Source: an uncultured Devosia sp.
Lineage (GTDB): Bacteria > Pseudomonadota > Alphaproteobacteria > Rhizobiales > Devosiaceae
NCBI GenBank assembly: GCA_946480655.1
Contig: CAMLKN010000044.1
Location: forward strand, 1 to 13,246
Reading direction: 5' to 3'
Length of the DNA stretch: 13,246 nt
In this document: one piece after another, positions 1 to 7,892 of the stretch
Position numbering within the stretch: position 1 is the stretch's first letter
Layout of the letters: every line of letters starts with the position of its first letter
The notes under the pieces: generated by a model
Told to the model about the DNA's origin: nothing
The model's database searches: none
Seen by the model: only the letters and a program-made list of their open reading frames with translations
Position numbers and translations under genes: made by a program

Positions 1-2660
1 AGGCCACGCGCGACTCCATCCGCGCCATCATGATGATCCGCGCCTATCGCATGCGCGGGCACCTGCATGCCGATCTCGATCCATTGAAGCTCAAGGCCGA
101 AGAGCCGGCCCCGGAACTCGATCCCAAGAGCTACGGCTTCACCGAGGCCGATTTCAGCCGCAAGATCTTCATCGACAATGTGCTGGGGCTCGAATACGCC
201 ACCATCCCGGAGATGCTGGCCATCCTCAAGCGCACCTATTGCGGTACGCTGGGCATCGAGTTCATGCATATCTCCGATCCTGAGGCCAAGAGCTGGATCC
301 AGGAGCGGATCGAGGGTCCGGACAAGGAAATCTCCTTCACCCCCGAAGGCAAGAAAGCCATCCTTTCCAAGCTGGTCGAGGCCGAGGGCTTCGAAAAGTT
401 CCTCGACGTCAAATATACCGGCACCAAGCGCTTCGGCCTCGATGGCGGCGAAGCCACCATTCCGGCGCTGGAGCAGATCATCAAGCGCGGCGGTGCCCTG
501 GGCATCAAGGACATCGTGCTGGGCATGGCCCATCGCGGCCGCCTCAACGTGCTGACCCAGGTGCTGGCCAAGCCGCACCGCGCCCTGTTCCACGAGTTCA
601 AGGGCGGCGCCTTCTACCCCGACGACGTCGAGGGTTCAGGCGACGTGAAGTACCATCTGGGCGCTTCCTCCGACCGGAGCTTTGACGGCAACAATGTCCA
701 CCTGTCGCTGACGGCCAATCCCAGCCACCTCGAAATCGTCGACCCGGTGGTGCTGGGCAAGTCCCGCGCCAAGCAGGACCAGCACATTTCGCCCGATGGC
801 AAGCTCGTCAACATCGCCACCGACGGCAAGCCGGACCGCTCCATGGTCCTGCCGCTGCTGATCCATGGCGACGCCGCCTTTGCCGGCCAGGGCGTCATCG
901 CCGAGTGCCTGGGGCTTTCCGGCCTCAAGGGTCACCGCACCGGCGGGTCGATCCACTTCGTGATCAACAACCAGATCGGCTTCACCACGAGCCCGATGTA
1001 TTCGCGCTCCTCGCCGTACCCGACCGACGTCGCCAAGATGATCGAGGCGCCGGTGCTGCACGTGAATGGCGACGATCCGGAAGCGGTGGTCTTCGCGGCC
1101 AAGGTGGCGGTCGAGTACCGCCAGAAGTTCGGCCGTCCCGTCGTCATCGACATGTTCTGCTATCGCCGCTTCGGCCACAATGAAGGCGACGAGCCCAGCT
1201 TCACCCAGCCGCTCATGTACTCCAAGATCCGGAGCCACAAGACGACGCTGGAACTCTATTCGGAAAAGCTGATCGGCCAGGGTCTCGTGACCCAGGCTGA
1301 AGTGGACAAGCTCAAGGCCGACTGGAAGGCCAAGCTCGAAGCCGAGTTCGAGGCCGGGCAGGACTATCGTCCCAACAAGGCCGACTGGCTCGACGGACAG
1401 TGGAAGAGCTTCAAGCCGGCGCTGGATGAAGGTCCGCGCCGCGGCGAGACCGGTGTCGAACTCGACAAGCTGGTCGCTATCGGCACGCAGTTGACCAAGG
1501 TGCCCGCCGACTTCAACGTTCACCGCACGGTCAAGCGCTTCCTCGACAATCGCCTCGCGGCGATCGAGTCGGGCGAGGGCATCGACTGGGCAACTGCGGA
1601 AGCCCTCGCTTTCGGCACGCTGGTGACCGAGGGTCATCCGGTGCGCCTGTCCGGCCAGGATTGCGAACGCGGTACGTTCAGCCAGCGCCACTCGGTGCTC
1701 AATGACCAGCAGGTTGACAACAAGACCTATACGCCGCTCAACAATCTCGACCCCGAGAACCAGGCGCGTTACGAAGTCATCAATTCGATGCTCTCCGAAG
1801 AGGCGGTGCTGGGCTTTGAATATGGCTATTCGCTGGCCGAGCCCAAGGCGCTGACCCTGTGGGAAGCCCAGTTCGGCGATTTCGTGAACGGTGCGCAGGT
1901 CGTCATCGACCAGTTCATCTCCTCGGGTGAGCGCAAGTGGTTCCGCATGTCGGGCCTCGTGATGCTTCTGCCGCATGGCTATGAAGGGCAGGGCCCCGAG
2001 CACTCCTCGGCGCGTCCCGAGCGCTTCCTGCAGCTTTGCGCCGAAGACAATATGCAGGTCGCCAACTGCACCACGCCGGCCAACTACTTCCATGTGCTGC
2101 GCCGGCAGCTCAAGCGCGACTTCCGCAAGCCGCTGATCCTGTTCACGCCCAAGAGCCTCTTGCGCCACAAGCGTGCGGTTTCCGGTCTGGTGGAACTGGG
2201 TCCGGACAGCTGCTTCCATCGCCTGCTCTGGGACGATGCCGAAGCGCCAGGCCTGCCCAAGACCACGACCAAGCTGGTGGCGGATGAAAAGATCCGCCGC
2301 GTCGTGCTGTGTACCGGCAAGGTCTATTACGACCTCCTGGAAGACCGCGAGAAGAAGGGCATCGACGATGTCTACCTGCTGCGCGTCGAGCAGCTCTATC
2401 CGTTCCCGGCCAAGGCGCTCCTGGATGAGCTCAACCGCTTCCCCAATGCGGAAGTGGTCTGGTGCCAGGAAGAGCCGCGCAATATGGGTGCATGGGCCTT
2501 TATCCAGCCCTATGTTGAATGGGTGCTCGACCAGATGGGCCGTGGCAACCAGCGCGTCCGCTATGTCGGCCGCGCCGCTGCTGCCTCGCCCGCGACGGGC
2601 CGCATGAGCGTACACCTGGAACAGCTCCAGGCGTTCCTCGACGACGCGTTTGCGCAGTAA
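1..2660 (+). CDS. sucA: 2-oxoglutarate dehydrogenase E1 component (5'-truncated by window edge)
   Basis: This is the thiamine-diphosphate-dependent E1 subunit of the 2-oxoglutarate dehydrogenase complex. It decarboxylates 2-oxoglutarate and passes the succinyl group to the lipoyl arm of E2 in the cytosol. The reading frame is open from base 3 and reads ATRDSIRAIMMIRAYRMRGH; the methionine at 30 is internal, because this segment lies inside SucA homologues, so roughly the first 100 residues are missing. About 885 residues are visible, against some 930-1000 for whole family members. The ThDP-binding signature GDAAFAGQG starts at 867 and is followed by NNQIGFTT near 966. GMAHRGRLNVL (near 522) and, toward the C-terminus, LLPHGYEGQGPEHSSARPER and VEQLYPFP are typical of the family. 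The stop TAA is 24 bp before sucB, so the two are almost certainly co-transcribed. Identity is very secure. Confidence 0.97.
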   Translation, partial: ATRDSIRAIMMIRAYRMRGHLHADLDPLKLKAEEPAPELDPKSYGFTEADFSRKIFIDNVLGLEYATIPEMLAILKRTYCGTLGIEFMHISDPEAKSWIQERIEGPDKEISFTPEGKKAILSKLVEAEGFEKFLDVKYTGTKRFGLDGGEATIPALEQIIKRGGALGIKDIVLGMAHRGRLNVLTQVLAKPHRALFHEFKGGAFYPDDVEGSGDVKYHLGASSDRSFDGNNVHLSLTANPSHLEIVDPVVLGKSRAKQDQHISPDGKLVNIATDGKPDRSMVLPLLIHGDAAFAGQGVIAECLGLSGLKGHRTGGSIHFVINNQIGFTTSPMYSRSSPYPTDVAKMIEAPVLHVNGDDPEAVVFAAKVAVEYRQKFGRPVVIDMFCYRRFGHNEGDEPSFTQPLMYSKIRSHKTTLELYSEKLIGQGLVTQAEVDKLKADWKAKLEAEFEAGQDYRPNKADWLDGQWKSFKPALDEGPRRGETGVELDKLVAIGTQLTKVPADFNVHRTVKRFLDNRLAAIESGEGIDWATAEALAFGTLVTEGHPVRLSGQDCERGTFSQRHSVLNDQQVDNKTYTPLNNLDPENQARYEVINSMLSEEAVLGFEYGYSLAEPKALTLWEAQFGDFVNGAQVVIDQFISSGERKWFRMSGLVMLLPHGYEGQGPEHSSARPERFLQLCAEDNMQVANCTTPANYFHVLRRQLKRDFRKPLILFTPKSLLRHKRAVSGLVELGPDSCFHRLLWDDAEAPGLPKTTTKLVADEKIRRVVLCTGKVYYDLLEDREKKGIDDVYLLRVEQLYPFPAKALLDELNRFPNAEVVWCQEEPRNMGAWAFIQPYVEWVLDQMGRGNQRVRYVGRAAAASPATGRMSVHLEQLQAFLDDAFAQ

Positions 2661-2684
2661 CCCGAACAAGAAGGACACTATTCA

Positions 2685-3959
2685 ATGTCGACAGAAATCC
2701 GCGTCCCGACCCTGGGTGAAAGCGTTACCGAAGCCACGATCGGCCAGTGGTTCAAGAAGGTGGGCGACGCCGTCGCCGCCGATGAGCCCCTGGTTGAGCT
2801 TGAAACCGACAAGGTGACCATCGAGGTTCCGGCCCCCGCCGCCGGCGTGCTCGAAGCCATCGCCGCCCAGCCGGGCGAAACCGTCGATGTCGGTGCACTG
2901 CTCGGCGCCATCGCCGCCGGTGCGGGTGCTGCCGCTGCTGCGCCTGCTGCGGCTCCGGCTCCGGCCAAGACCGAAGTGCCTGCCGCCAATGCGGCCGGTC
3001 CAGAACCGGTCAAGCCTGCTATGGCAACCGACCGCGCGCCGGCGCCCTCGGCGCAGAAGCTGATCAACGAGAACAATCTCGATGCCGGCTCCATCGGCGG
3101 CTCGGGCAAGGCCGGTCAGGTGCTCAAGGAAGACGTGCTGGCGGCCCTGGCGCGTCCGGCCGCCGCTCCTGCCCCTGCTGCTGCACCCGCGGCCGCGCCG
3201 GCTCCGGTGGCCGCCAAGGCTCCGGCCGCACCGCGTGCGCCGGTCTCGGCTGACGATGCTGCCGGCGAAGAGCGGGTCAAGATGACCCGCCTGCGCCAGA
3301 CCATTGCCCGTCGTCTCAAGGACGCCCAGAACACCGCCGCCATGCTCACCACCTTCAACGAGGTGGACATGAAGCCGGTCATGGACCTCAGGAACTCCTA
3401 CAAGGAGCTCTTCGAGAAGAAGCATGGCGTCAAGCTGGGCTTCATGGGCTTCTTCACCAAGGCCGTGGTCCACGCGCTCAAGGAAATCCCGGCGGTCAAT
3501 GCCGAGATCGATGGCGATGACATCATCTACAAGAACTACGCCCATATCGGCGTGGCCGTGGGCACCGACAAGGGTCTCGTGGTTCCGGTCGTGCGCAATG
3601 CCGACCAGATGAGCATTGCCCAGATCGAGCAGGAGATCGGCAATCTGGGCAAGAAGGCCCGCGACGGCCAGCTGTCCATGGCCGACATGCAGGGCGGCAC
3701 CTTCACCATCTCCAATGGTGGCGTCTATGGCTCGCTGATGTCGACCCCGATCCTCAATGCGCCGCAGTCGGGCATTCTGGGCATGCACAAGATCCAGGAG
3801 CGTCCGGTCGTGGTCGGCGGCCAGATCGTGGTCCGCCCGATGATGTACCTGGCCCTTTCCTACGATCACCGCATCGTCGACGGCAAGGAAGCCGTGACCT
3901 TCCTCGTGCGCGTCAAGGAGAGCCTCGAGGCGCCCGAGCGTCTCGTGCTCGACCTCTAA
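2685..3959 (+). CDS. sucB: Dihydrolipoyllysine succinyltransferase, E2 of 2-oxoglutarate dehydrogenase
   Basis: This is the core E2 enzyme (424 aa). It carries the succinyl group on a lipoyl-lysine and transfers it to CoA. One N-terminal lipoyl domain covers about residues 1-77, with the lipoylation site in ETDKVTIEV at K43. An Ala/Pro-rich linker (about 79-120) follows, then the peripheral subunit-binding domain (about 119-156, [14 protein letters not shown]), a second Ala/Pro linker (about 157-190) and the acyltransferase domain. The active-site motif HRIVDG is at H395-D399. The ATG at 2685 has a good ribosome site, AAGAAGGA at 2668-2675. A single lipoyl domain, the succinyltransferase-type ends and the position after sucA make this SucB rather than the pyruvate E2. 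The gene ends 23 bp before a rho-independent terminator. Confidence 0.98.
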   Translation: MSTEIRVPTLGESVTEATIGQWFKKVGDAVAADEPLVELETDKVTIEVPAPAAGVLEAIAAQPGETVDVGALLGAIAAGAGAAAAAPAAAPAPAKTEVPAANAAGPEPVKPAMATDRAPAPSAQKLINENNLDAGSIGGSGKAGQVLKEDVLAALARPAAAPAPAAAPAAAPAPVAAKAPAAPRAPVSADDAAGEERVKMTRLRQTIARRLKDAQNTAAMLTTFNEVDMKPVMDLRNSYKELFEKKHGVKLGFMGFFTKAVVHALKEIPAVNAEIDGDDIIYKNYAHIGVAVGTDKGLVVPVVRNADQMSIAQIEQEIGNLGKKARDGQLSMADMQGGTFTISNGGVYGSLMSTPILNAPQSGILGMHKIQERPVVVGGQIVVRPMMYLALSYDHRIVDGKEAVTFLVRVKESLEAPERLVLDL

Positions 3960-3982
3960 TTCTGGCCACACTTGTGCGATTG

Positions 3983-4010
3983 AAAGGCCCGCTTCGAGCG
4001 GGCCTTTTTT
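3983..4010 (+). terminator. Rho-independent terminator after sucB
   Basis: AAAGGCCCGCT (3983-3993) pairs perfectly with AGCGGGCCTTT (3997-4007) around a TCG loop, and the 3' side runs into six T (4005-4010). This is a textbook intrinsic terminator. It implies that the sucAB transcript ends here instead of reading through to lpd. Confidence 0.93.
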
Positions 4011-4017
4011 CGTGCCT

Positions 4018-4029
4018 CACCAATTGGTG
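4018..4029. promoter_or_regulatory. Perfect 12-bp palindrome CACCAATTGGTG, possible operator
   Basis: CACCAATTGGTG is fully self-complementary and lies 8 bp after the sucB terminator, upstream of the exported-protein gene that starts at 4125. It sits in a locally AT-rich gap together with a second palindrome at 4048-4064. Its symmetry and place are what a dimeric regulator site would show. No regulator can be named, and I could not identify a convincing promoter beside it. Confidence 0.4.
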
Positions 4030-4047
4030 TGTTGAGTAACCCGCAGC

Positions 4048-4064
4048 GCTAACAGTCTGTTAGC
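4048..4064. promoter_or_regulatory. 17-bp palindrome GCTAACAGTCTGTTAGC, possible operator
   Basis: Two perfect 8-bp arms, GCTAACAG (4048-4055) and CTGTTAGC (4057-4064), flank a single central T. The centre lies about 70 bp before the TTG start at 4125. No T-run follows, so it is not a terminator. A protein-binding site for a dimeric regulator is the simplest reading. TTGAGT at 4032-4037 could be a -35 box, but no good -10 was found at normal spacing. Confidence 0.45.
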
Positions 4065-4124
4065 AAATTGACTGTTTATGCCAAACGGGCGCGGTCCCCT
4101 GGCTGCGCCGATCGGAGAGTTGAG

Positions 4125-4574
4125 TTGCGACGGAATCTGGTTCTCGCCGCTGCCATTTTGACCATTGCCGCCCCCGCTGCGGCGCAGGATGCGGCTGCCG
4201 ATGCGGCCCTTGTCGGCGAACTTATGGCCTTCCATGGCTCCAAGGCCATTGTCGAAGTCATGACCACCCATTGCTATGAAACCACCGGTCTCGACACTGC
4301 CTATCAGGACGCTGCGGCCAACTGGTATCTGAGGAATATCAGTTACTTGGATCTGGCAGACCGGGTTGCCACGCGGCTCGGCGGCGGCAGCGCGGAAGAG
4401 ATCAAGGCGGCCGAAACCTATGGCGGCAGCCAGATCATGACCGCCTATAACCAGGCGCCGGACAAGGAAGTCTTCTGCCGGACCTTCCTTGAACAGGTTG
4501 AGAGCGAGGCGCTCGATATCGACAACCAGCTTCCCGACATCCTCAAGCGCGCCCAGGACATTTCCGCATCATAA
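4125..4574 (+). CDS. Exported protein of unknown function, two cysteines
   Basis: I do not recognise the family. I place the start at TTG 4125, because GGAGAG at 4114-4119 lies 5 bp upstream and this start gives a clean signal peptide: RRN, then a hydrophobic stretch, then APAAAQ, with likely cleavage after A20 or Q21. An earlier in-frame TTG at 4068 would add 19 residues of non-signal sequence and has no good ribosome site. The product is 149 aa. The mature part (about 129 aa) looks mostly helical, is rich in Ala and acidic residues, and has two cysteines (C50 in THCYETTG and C118 in VFCRTF) that could form one disulfide in the periplasm. It begins the gene run between the sucB terminator and lpd. 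Nothing in it suggests an enzyme. Confidence 0.75.
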   Translation: MRRNLVLAAAILTIAAPAAAQDAAADAALVGELMAFHGSKAIVEVMTTHCYETTGLDTAYQDAAANWYLRNISYLDLADRVATRLGGGSAEEIKAAETYGGSQIMTAYNQAPDKEVFCRTFLEQVESEALDIDNQLPDILKRAQDISAS

Positions 4575-4640
4575 CCCCTTGCTGGGGCTGGTCAAACTTC
4601 CAGCTGACGGGCTAGCCTGCGTTCGGGTCAGGAGGTGGTC

Positions 4641-5141
4641 ATGCGCCCGTTTCTCGTCGCTGCAGTATCCGTTTGCCTGGTCGTTCCCTCGCATGGCGCC
4701 GAATGCACGCTCTTCAATGCCCGCTACAAGCAGGCCGATGCCCCCTGGTGGCTGACTTTCACCCAGGTCCCGCAATTCGCCGCCCCCAACCAGACTGCAG
4801 CCTTCTACCTGGAACTGCCCAATTCGGGGGTGACGCTGGACGGGGCAGTGCATCTGCCCAACGGATTTGGCTCTCCGCTTTGGTCCATTTCTGGCCCTTG
4901 CAGTGCCGAGGAGGGGGCGGAAACCTGCGCCTTCCTCGATGAAGCCAGCCATCCGGCCATCTATGGCATCTATGATGGCAAGGTTCAGTTCCTGAGCGCC
5001 GAGCGCGGCTCTACTGCGCCCGAGCAGGTCATCCTCCCGCAACTGGCGGTCAGCCTGTGGTACTCAAACTATCGGCAGGATGAATGGTCCGGTGACGAGT
5101 TCGAACCCGGAGATGCCTTTGAACTGATTGGCTGCCAATGA
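4641..5141 (+). CDS. Small exported protein of unknown function, four mature cysteines
   Basis: I do not recognise the family. The ATG at 4641 is preceded by a full AGGAGG at 4630-4635, 5 bp away, which decides the start over an in-frame GTG at 4635. The product is 166 aa. A signal peptide covers about residues 1-20 (MRPFLVAAVSVCLVVPSHGA). The mature protein has four cysteines (C22, C87, C96 and the penultimate residue C165), a number that suggests two disulfides and a compact periplasmic or surface fold. It is rich in aromatics (PWWLTF, SLWYSNY), and its many short hydrophobic stretches suggest beta structure. It follows the 4125 gene after 66 bp; a short imperfect inverted repeat in the gap (GCTGG 4587-4591, CCAGC 4600-4604) lacks a T-run. 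The two exported proteins share no obvious similarity. Confidence 0.8.
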   Translation: MRPFLVAAVSVCLVVPSHGAECTLFNARYKQADAPWWLTFTQVPQFAAPNQTAAFYLELPNSGVTLDGAVHLPNGFGSPLWSISGPCSAEEGAETCAFLDEASHPAIYGIYDGKVQFLSAERGSTAPEQVILPQLAVSLWYSNYRQDEWSGDEFEPGDAFELIGCQ

Positions 5142-5183
5142 CGTAGTGCTGTCAGTGCCTTACCCTGACCGAACGATGTGAAC

Positions 5184-5573
5184 ATGAGTGTTGAACTGAC
5201 TTTGCTCGTCTGGAGCGCCGCGCTCGCTGCCGCCTATCTTGGCGTGCAGTTGACCCTCTATCGCATCGACTATGGCGTCGAGCACGCCAACAGCCAGCGC
5301 GACAACGAGCGCCCGCCAAACAAGTGGACTGTTCGCGGCCAGCGGGCGCTGAGCAATTTCCTCGAGACCTACGCGGTTTTCATCGCCCTGGCCGTCGCCG
5401 CCGAACTGTCCGGGCGTTCGGATGGTTTGACGCAATGGGGCGCGATCATCTGGTTTACGGCCCGTTGCGCGTATCTGCCGGCCTATTTCATTGATGTGCG
5501 GCAGATGCGATCGCTGATCTGGACCGTATCGGCGGGCGGGCTGGCGGCCATGTTCTTCGGCGTCGCCTTCTAG
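5184..5573 (+). CDS. MAPEG-family membrane protein
   Basis: This 129-aa integral membrane protein matches the MAPEG family (membrane-associated proteins in eicosanoid and glutathione metabolism). The hallmark segment is RGQRALSNFLETYAVF at residues 51-66, preceded by the loop RDNERPPNKW, and about four hydrophobic segments are visible (roughly 5-26, 60-76, 84-104 and 110-128). Family members include glutathione transferases and peroxidases, but many short bacterial members have no known substrate, so no reaction is assigned. The start is ATG 5184; a GTG two codons earlier (5178) is possible, and neither has a strong ribosome site. It lies 42 bp after the exported-protein gene and 107 bp before the LysE-type gene. 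Confidence 0.85.
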   Translation: MSVELTLLVWSAALAAAYLGVQLTLYRIDYGVEHANSQRDNERPPNKWTVRGQRALSNFLETYAVFIALAVAAELSGRSDGLTQWGAIIWFTARCAYLPAYFIDVRQMRSLIWTVSAGGLAAMFFGVAF

Positions 5574-5680
5574 GACGCAGGCCATGCCCATCGGGCAGGG
5601 GGACTTGTGACGCGCCGCGTTGCCCAGCGTGATTGGCTGGTGTAACCGTTAGCCCGGCTTTTTCGCAGCGGTGGCGACCG

Positions 5681-6313
5681 ATGGACTTTCCCTGGTTCGA
5701 ATTTCTCGGCCTCATGCTGGCCTTCGGCATCAATGCGGTCATTCCCGGCGCCGATTTCGCCATGGTGCTGCGCCAGTCGGTGGTGCATGGGCGGCGTGAG
5801 GCGCTGCTGACTTCGGCCGGCATTGCCACGTCAATACTCGTCCACGGAACCTACACGCTGCTCGGTGTCGGCGTCATCGTCGGGCAGTCGCTGCTGCTCT
5901 TCAACATTCTCAAGTGGGTGGGCGCGGCCTATCTCGTCTACCTGGCCATTTCTGCCCTCCGCAGCCCGCCGCCGCAGCCGCCTGTTGTTGGCGAGGGGAT
6001 GCCTGCGCGCAAGGGCGATATGGCCGCCTTCGCCCTGGGGTTCCTGACCAATCTGCTCAATCCCAAAGCCGTACTCTTCTTCCTCGCCCTCTTCACCTCG
6101 CTGGTCTCTGTGCATACGGCGGGCCAGGTGAAGGTGATCTATGTAGGCAGTATGGCTCTCATGCTTTTTGCCTGGTTTGCATTGGTTTCGGTCTTCTTTA
6201 CGACCCCTTCGGTGCGGCAGGGCTTTTTCCGCTTTGGCCGGTGGTTTAATCGGGTCACCGGCATTACATTCCTGGCGCTGGCCGTGCGGGTCGCACTCGC
6301 ACAACAGCGCTGA
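5681..6313 (+). CDS. LysE/RhtB-family amino-acid or metabolite exporter
   Basis: This 210-aa inner-membrane protein has the LysE/RhtB translocator pattern: about six hydrophobic segments, the N-terminal signature [13 protein letters not shown] (P22-G23-A24-D25, the usual PGPD-like motif with A in place of P) and [11 protein letters not shown] at N124-F134. The family exports basic or neutral amino acids, homoserine lactone and similar solutes; the substrate here cannot be told. ATG 5681 gives the usual family length and is preceded by a weak GGTGG at 5670-5674; an in-frame TTG at 5633 would add 16 non-family residues. The stop is 20 bp before lpd, so it and lpd are probably on one transcript. 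Confidence 0.9.
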   Translation: MDFPWFEFLGLMLAFGINAVIPGADFAMVLRQSVVHGRREALLTSAGIATSILVHGTYTLLGVGVIVGQSLLLFNILKWVGAAYLVYLAISALRSPPPQPPVVGEGMPARKGDMAAFALGFLTNLLNPKAVLFFLALFTSLVSVHTAGQVKVIYVGSMALMLFAWFALVSVFFTTPSVRQGFFRFGRWFNRVTGITFLALAVRVALAQQR

Positions 6314-6333
6314 CAATCTCTGAGGCAAGAACA

Positions 6334-7743
6334 ATGGCAGACCAATTCGACCTTACCATCATCGGCTCGGGCCCGGGCGGCTATGTCTGCGCCATCCGCG
6401 CGGCGCAGCTGGGCATGAAGGTCGCCGTGGTGGAGAAGTGGCCGACCTTGGGTGGCACTTGCCTCAATATCGGCTGCATTCCCTCCAAGGCACTGCTGCA
6501 TGCCTCCGAGCTCTTCGAGGAGGCCGGCCATGGCTTCAAGGCGCTGGGCATCGACATCCCTGCGCCGCAGCTCAACCTCAAGCAGATGCAAAACCACCGC
6601 TCCGAAACGGTGGCATCCAATGTCGGCGGCGTCGATTACCTCTTCAAGAAGAACAAGATCACTGTCTTCCGCGGCATCGGCTCGATTCCGGCTGCCGGCA
6701 AGGTGCTGGTGACGCCACAGACGGGCGCCCAGACCGAGATCGTGACCAAGAACATTGTCATCGCCACCGGCTCGGTCTCGGCCAATCTGCCGGGCATCGA
6801 GATAGACGAGAAGCAGGTCGTGACTTCGACCGGCGGGCTGGTGCTCGAACAGGTGCCGAACCGCATGGTCGTCATTGGCGCCGGTGTCATCGGCCTCGAG
6901 CTCGGTTCGGTCTGGATGCGCCTGGGCGCCCAGGTCACCGTAGTCGAGTATCTCGACCGCATCCTGCCCGGCATGGACAGTGAAGTGGCCCGCCAGTTCC
7001 AGCGCATGCTTCAGAAGCAGGGCATGGAGTTCAAGCTTTCGAGCAAGGTTGCCGGCATCGACAAGCAGGAAGACGGATCGCTCAAGGTTCGTGTCGAACC
7101 CGCCAAGGGCGGCGAGGCCGAGCTGCTGGACGCCGATGTGGCGCTGGTCGCCATCGGCCGCAAGCCCTTCACCGAAGGACTTGGCCTCGACCTCGCTGGC
7201 GTCGCGCTCGATGAGCGCGGCCGCGTCCGCGTCGATGGCCACTACAAGAGCTCGGTGGATGGCATTTATGCCATCGGCGACGTCATTGCCGGACCAATGC
7301 TGGCGCACAAGGCTGAGGACGAGGGCATTGCCGTGGCCGAAATCCTGGCCGGCCAGGCTGGTCACGTCAACTATTCGGCCATTCCCGCCGTTGTCTACAC
7401 CAATCCGGAGGTCGCCTCTGTCGGCAAGACGGAGGACGAGCTCAAGGCTGATGGCGTCAACTACAAGATCGGCAAGTTCCCCTTCACCGCCAATGGCCGC
7501 GCCAAGGCCATGCTCGCCACCCAAGGTTTTGTGAAGATCCTTGCCGATGTCGAGACCGACCGCGTGCTCGGCGCACATATCGTGGGCAAGAATGCCGGCG
7601 AGATGATCCATGAGCTGGTAACGCTGATGGAATTCTCCGGCGCTTCGGAAGACCTGGCCCGCACCACCCATGCGCATCCGACCCTCAGCGAGGCCATTCG
7701 CGAGGCCGCCCTCTCGCTGGGCGACGGGGCCATTCACATTTAG
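6334..7743 (+). CDS. lpd: Dihydrolipoamide dehydrogenase (E3)
   Basis: This flavoprotein (469 aa) reoxidises the dihydrolipoyl arm of 2-oxoacid dehydrogenase E2 subunits with NAD+. The FAD-binding GSGPGG is at residues 11-16. The redox-active disulfide is [13 protein letters not shown] with C43 and C48. The NAD-binding GAGVIG is at 182-187, the second FAD motif [11 protein letters not shown] is near residue 306, and the catalytic pair near the end is H448 and E453 in HPTLSEA. All key residues are present and the length is normal. GAGG at 6322-6325 serves the ATG. It most likely acts as E3 for the SucAB complex upstream, but it may also serve pyruvate or glycine-cleavage systems; the sequence cannot decide. 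A strong terminator follows. Confidence 0.97.
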   Translation: MADQFDLTIIGSGPGGYVCAIRAAQLGMKVAVVEKWPTLGGTCLNIGCIPSKALLHASELFEEAGHGFKALGIDIPAPQLNLKQMQNHRSETVASNVGGVDYLFKKNKITVFRGIGSIPAAGKVLVTPQTGAQTEIVTKNIVIATGSVSANLPGIEIDEKQVVTSTGGLVLEQVPNRMVVIGAGVIGLELGSVWMRLGAQVTVVEYLDRILPGMDSEVARQFQRMLQKQGMEFKLSSKVAGIDKQEDGSLKVRVEPAKGGEAELLDADVALVAIGRKPFTEGLGLDLAGVALDERGRVRVDGHYKSSVDGIYAIGDVIAGPMLAHKAEDEGIAVAEILAGQAGHVNYSAIPAVVYTNPEVASVGKTEDELKADGVNYKIGKFPFTANGRAKAMLATQGFVKILADVETDRVLGAHIVGKNAGEMIHELVTLMEFSGASEDLARTTHAHPTLSEAIREAALSLGDGAIHI

Positions 7744-7778
7744 GTTCAGAACCTGTTCATCTGATGGGTCCCGGACCC
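7742..7778 (+). repeat. Two short inverted repeats just after lpd
   Basis: AGGTTCAGAACCT (7742-7754, overlapping the lpd stop codon) has 5-bp arms. GGGTCCCGGACCC (7766-7778) has 6-bp arms around one C. Neither is followed by a T-run, and both lie before the main terminator. They may simply add structure to the lpd mRNA 3' end. Confidence 0.4.
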
Positions 7779-7792
7779 GTCCGCTAAAGCAC

Positions 7793-7832
7793 ACAACACC
7801 CCGGCCATCCGTCCGGGGTGTTGTCATTTTTT
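7793..7832 (+). terminator. Rho-independent terminator after lpd
   Basis: ACAACACCCCGG (7793-7804) pairs perfectly with CCGGGGTGTTGT (7813-7824), a 12-bp stem with an 8-nt loop, followed by CA and six T (7827-7832). It should separate the lpd transcript from the TRAP/uronate operon. The rest of the 295-bp gap before dctP holds the promoter and operator described separately and a GC-rich leader. Confidence 0.93.
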
Positions 7833-7864
7833 GGTCAATACTCTCATGGGTGGCAAAAAGTCAT

Positions 7865-7892
7865 CATACAACATACGAGTTTTTGTATGTTG
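7865..7892. promoter_or_regulatory. Inverted repeat, probable operator of the TRAP/kdu operon
   Basis: CAACATAC (7869-7876) and GTATGTTG (7885-7892) are perfect 8-bp arms with an 8-nt spacer, GAGTTTTT. Because CATAC occurs twice on the left, a second perfect pairing also exists: CATACAA (7865-7871) with TTGTATG (7883-7889). The right arm overlaps the -35 box TTGACT at 7890-7895, so a bound protein would block RNA polymerase. The half-sites ATACAA/TTGTAT resemble those of FadR/FCD-type GntR regulators, and such a regulator is encoded in the operon at 10898. That the regulator binds here is inference. Confidence 0.6.

Noticed and set aside
636..2678. 680-codon open frame on the minus strand across sucA
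   Set aside because: It is antisense to an unmistakable sucA. Its protein is low in recognisable motifs, and long antisense frames are expected in high-GC genes with strong third-position bias.
2921..3240. Low-complexity GC-rich repeats in sucB
   Set aside because: They encode the Ala/Pro linkers between E2 domains and are ordinary for this enzyme, not DNA repeats of separate interest.
2682..3971. 429-codon open frame on the minus strand across sucB
   Set aside because: It mirrors sucB almost end to end and overlaps the lipoyl and catalytic motifs on the other strand. It is a codon-bias shadow, not a gene.
5585..5597. Short inverted repeat TGCCC/GGGCA after the MAPEG gene
   Set aside because: The stem is only 5 bp with no T-run, too weak to call a terminator.
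5633..5680. Earlier TTG start for the LysE-type gene
   Set aside because: The added residues are not membrane-like, and the family normally begins as from ATG 5681.
6139..7827. 562-codon open frame on the minus strand across lpd and the end of the LysE-type gene
   Set aside because: It is a shadow of lpd; it also begins inside the lpd terminator stem, which makes a real start unlikely.
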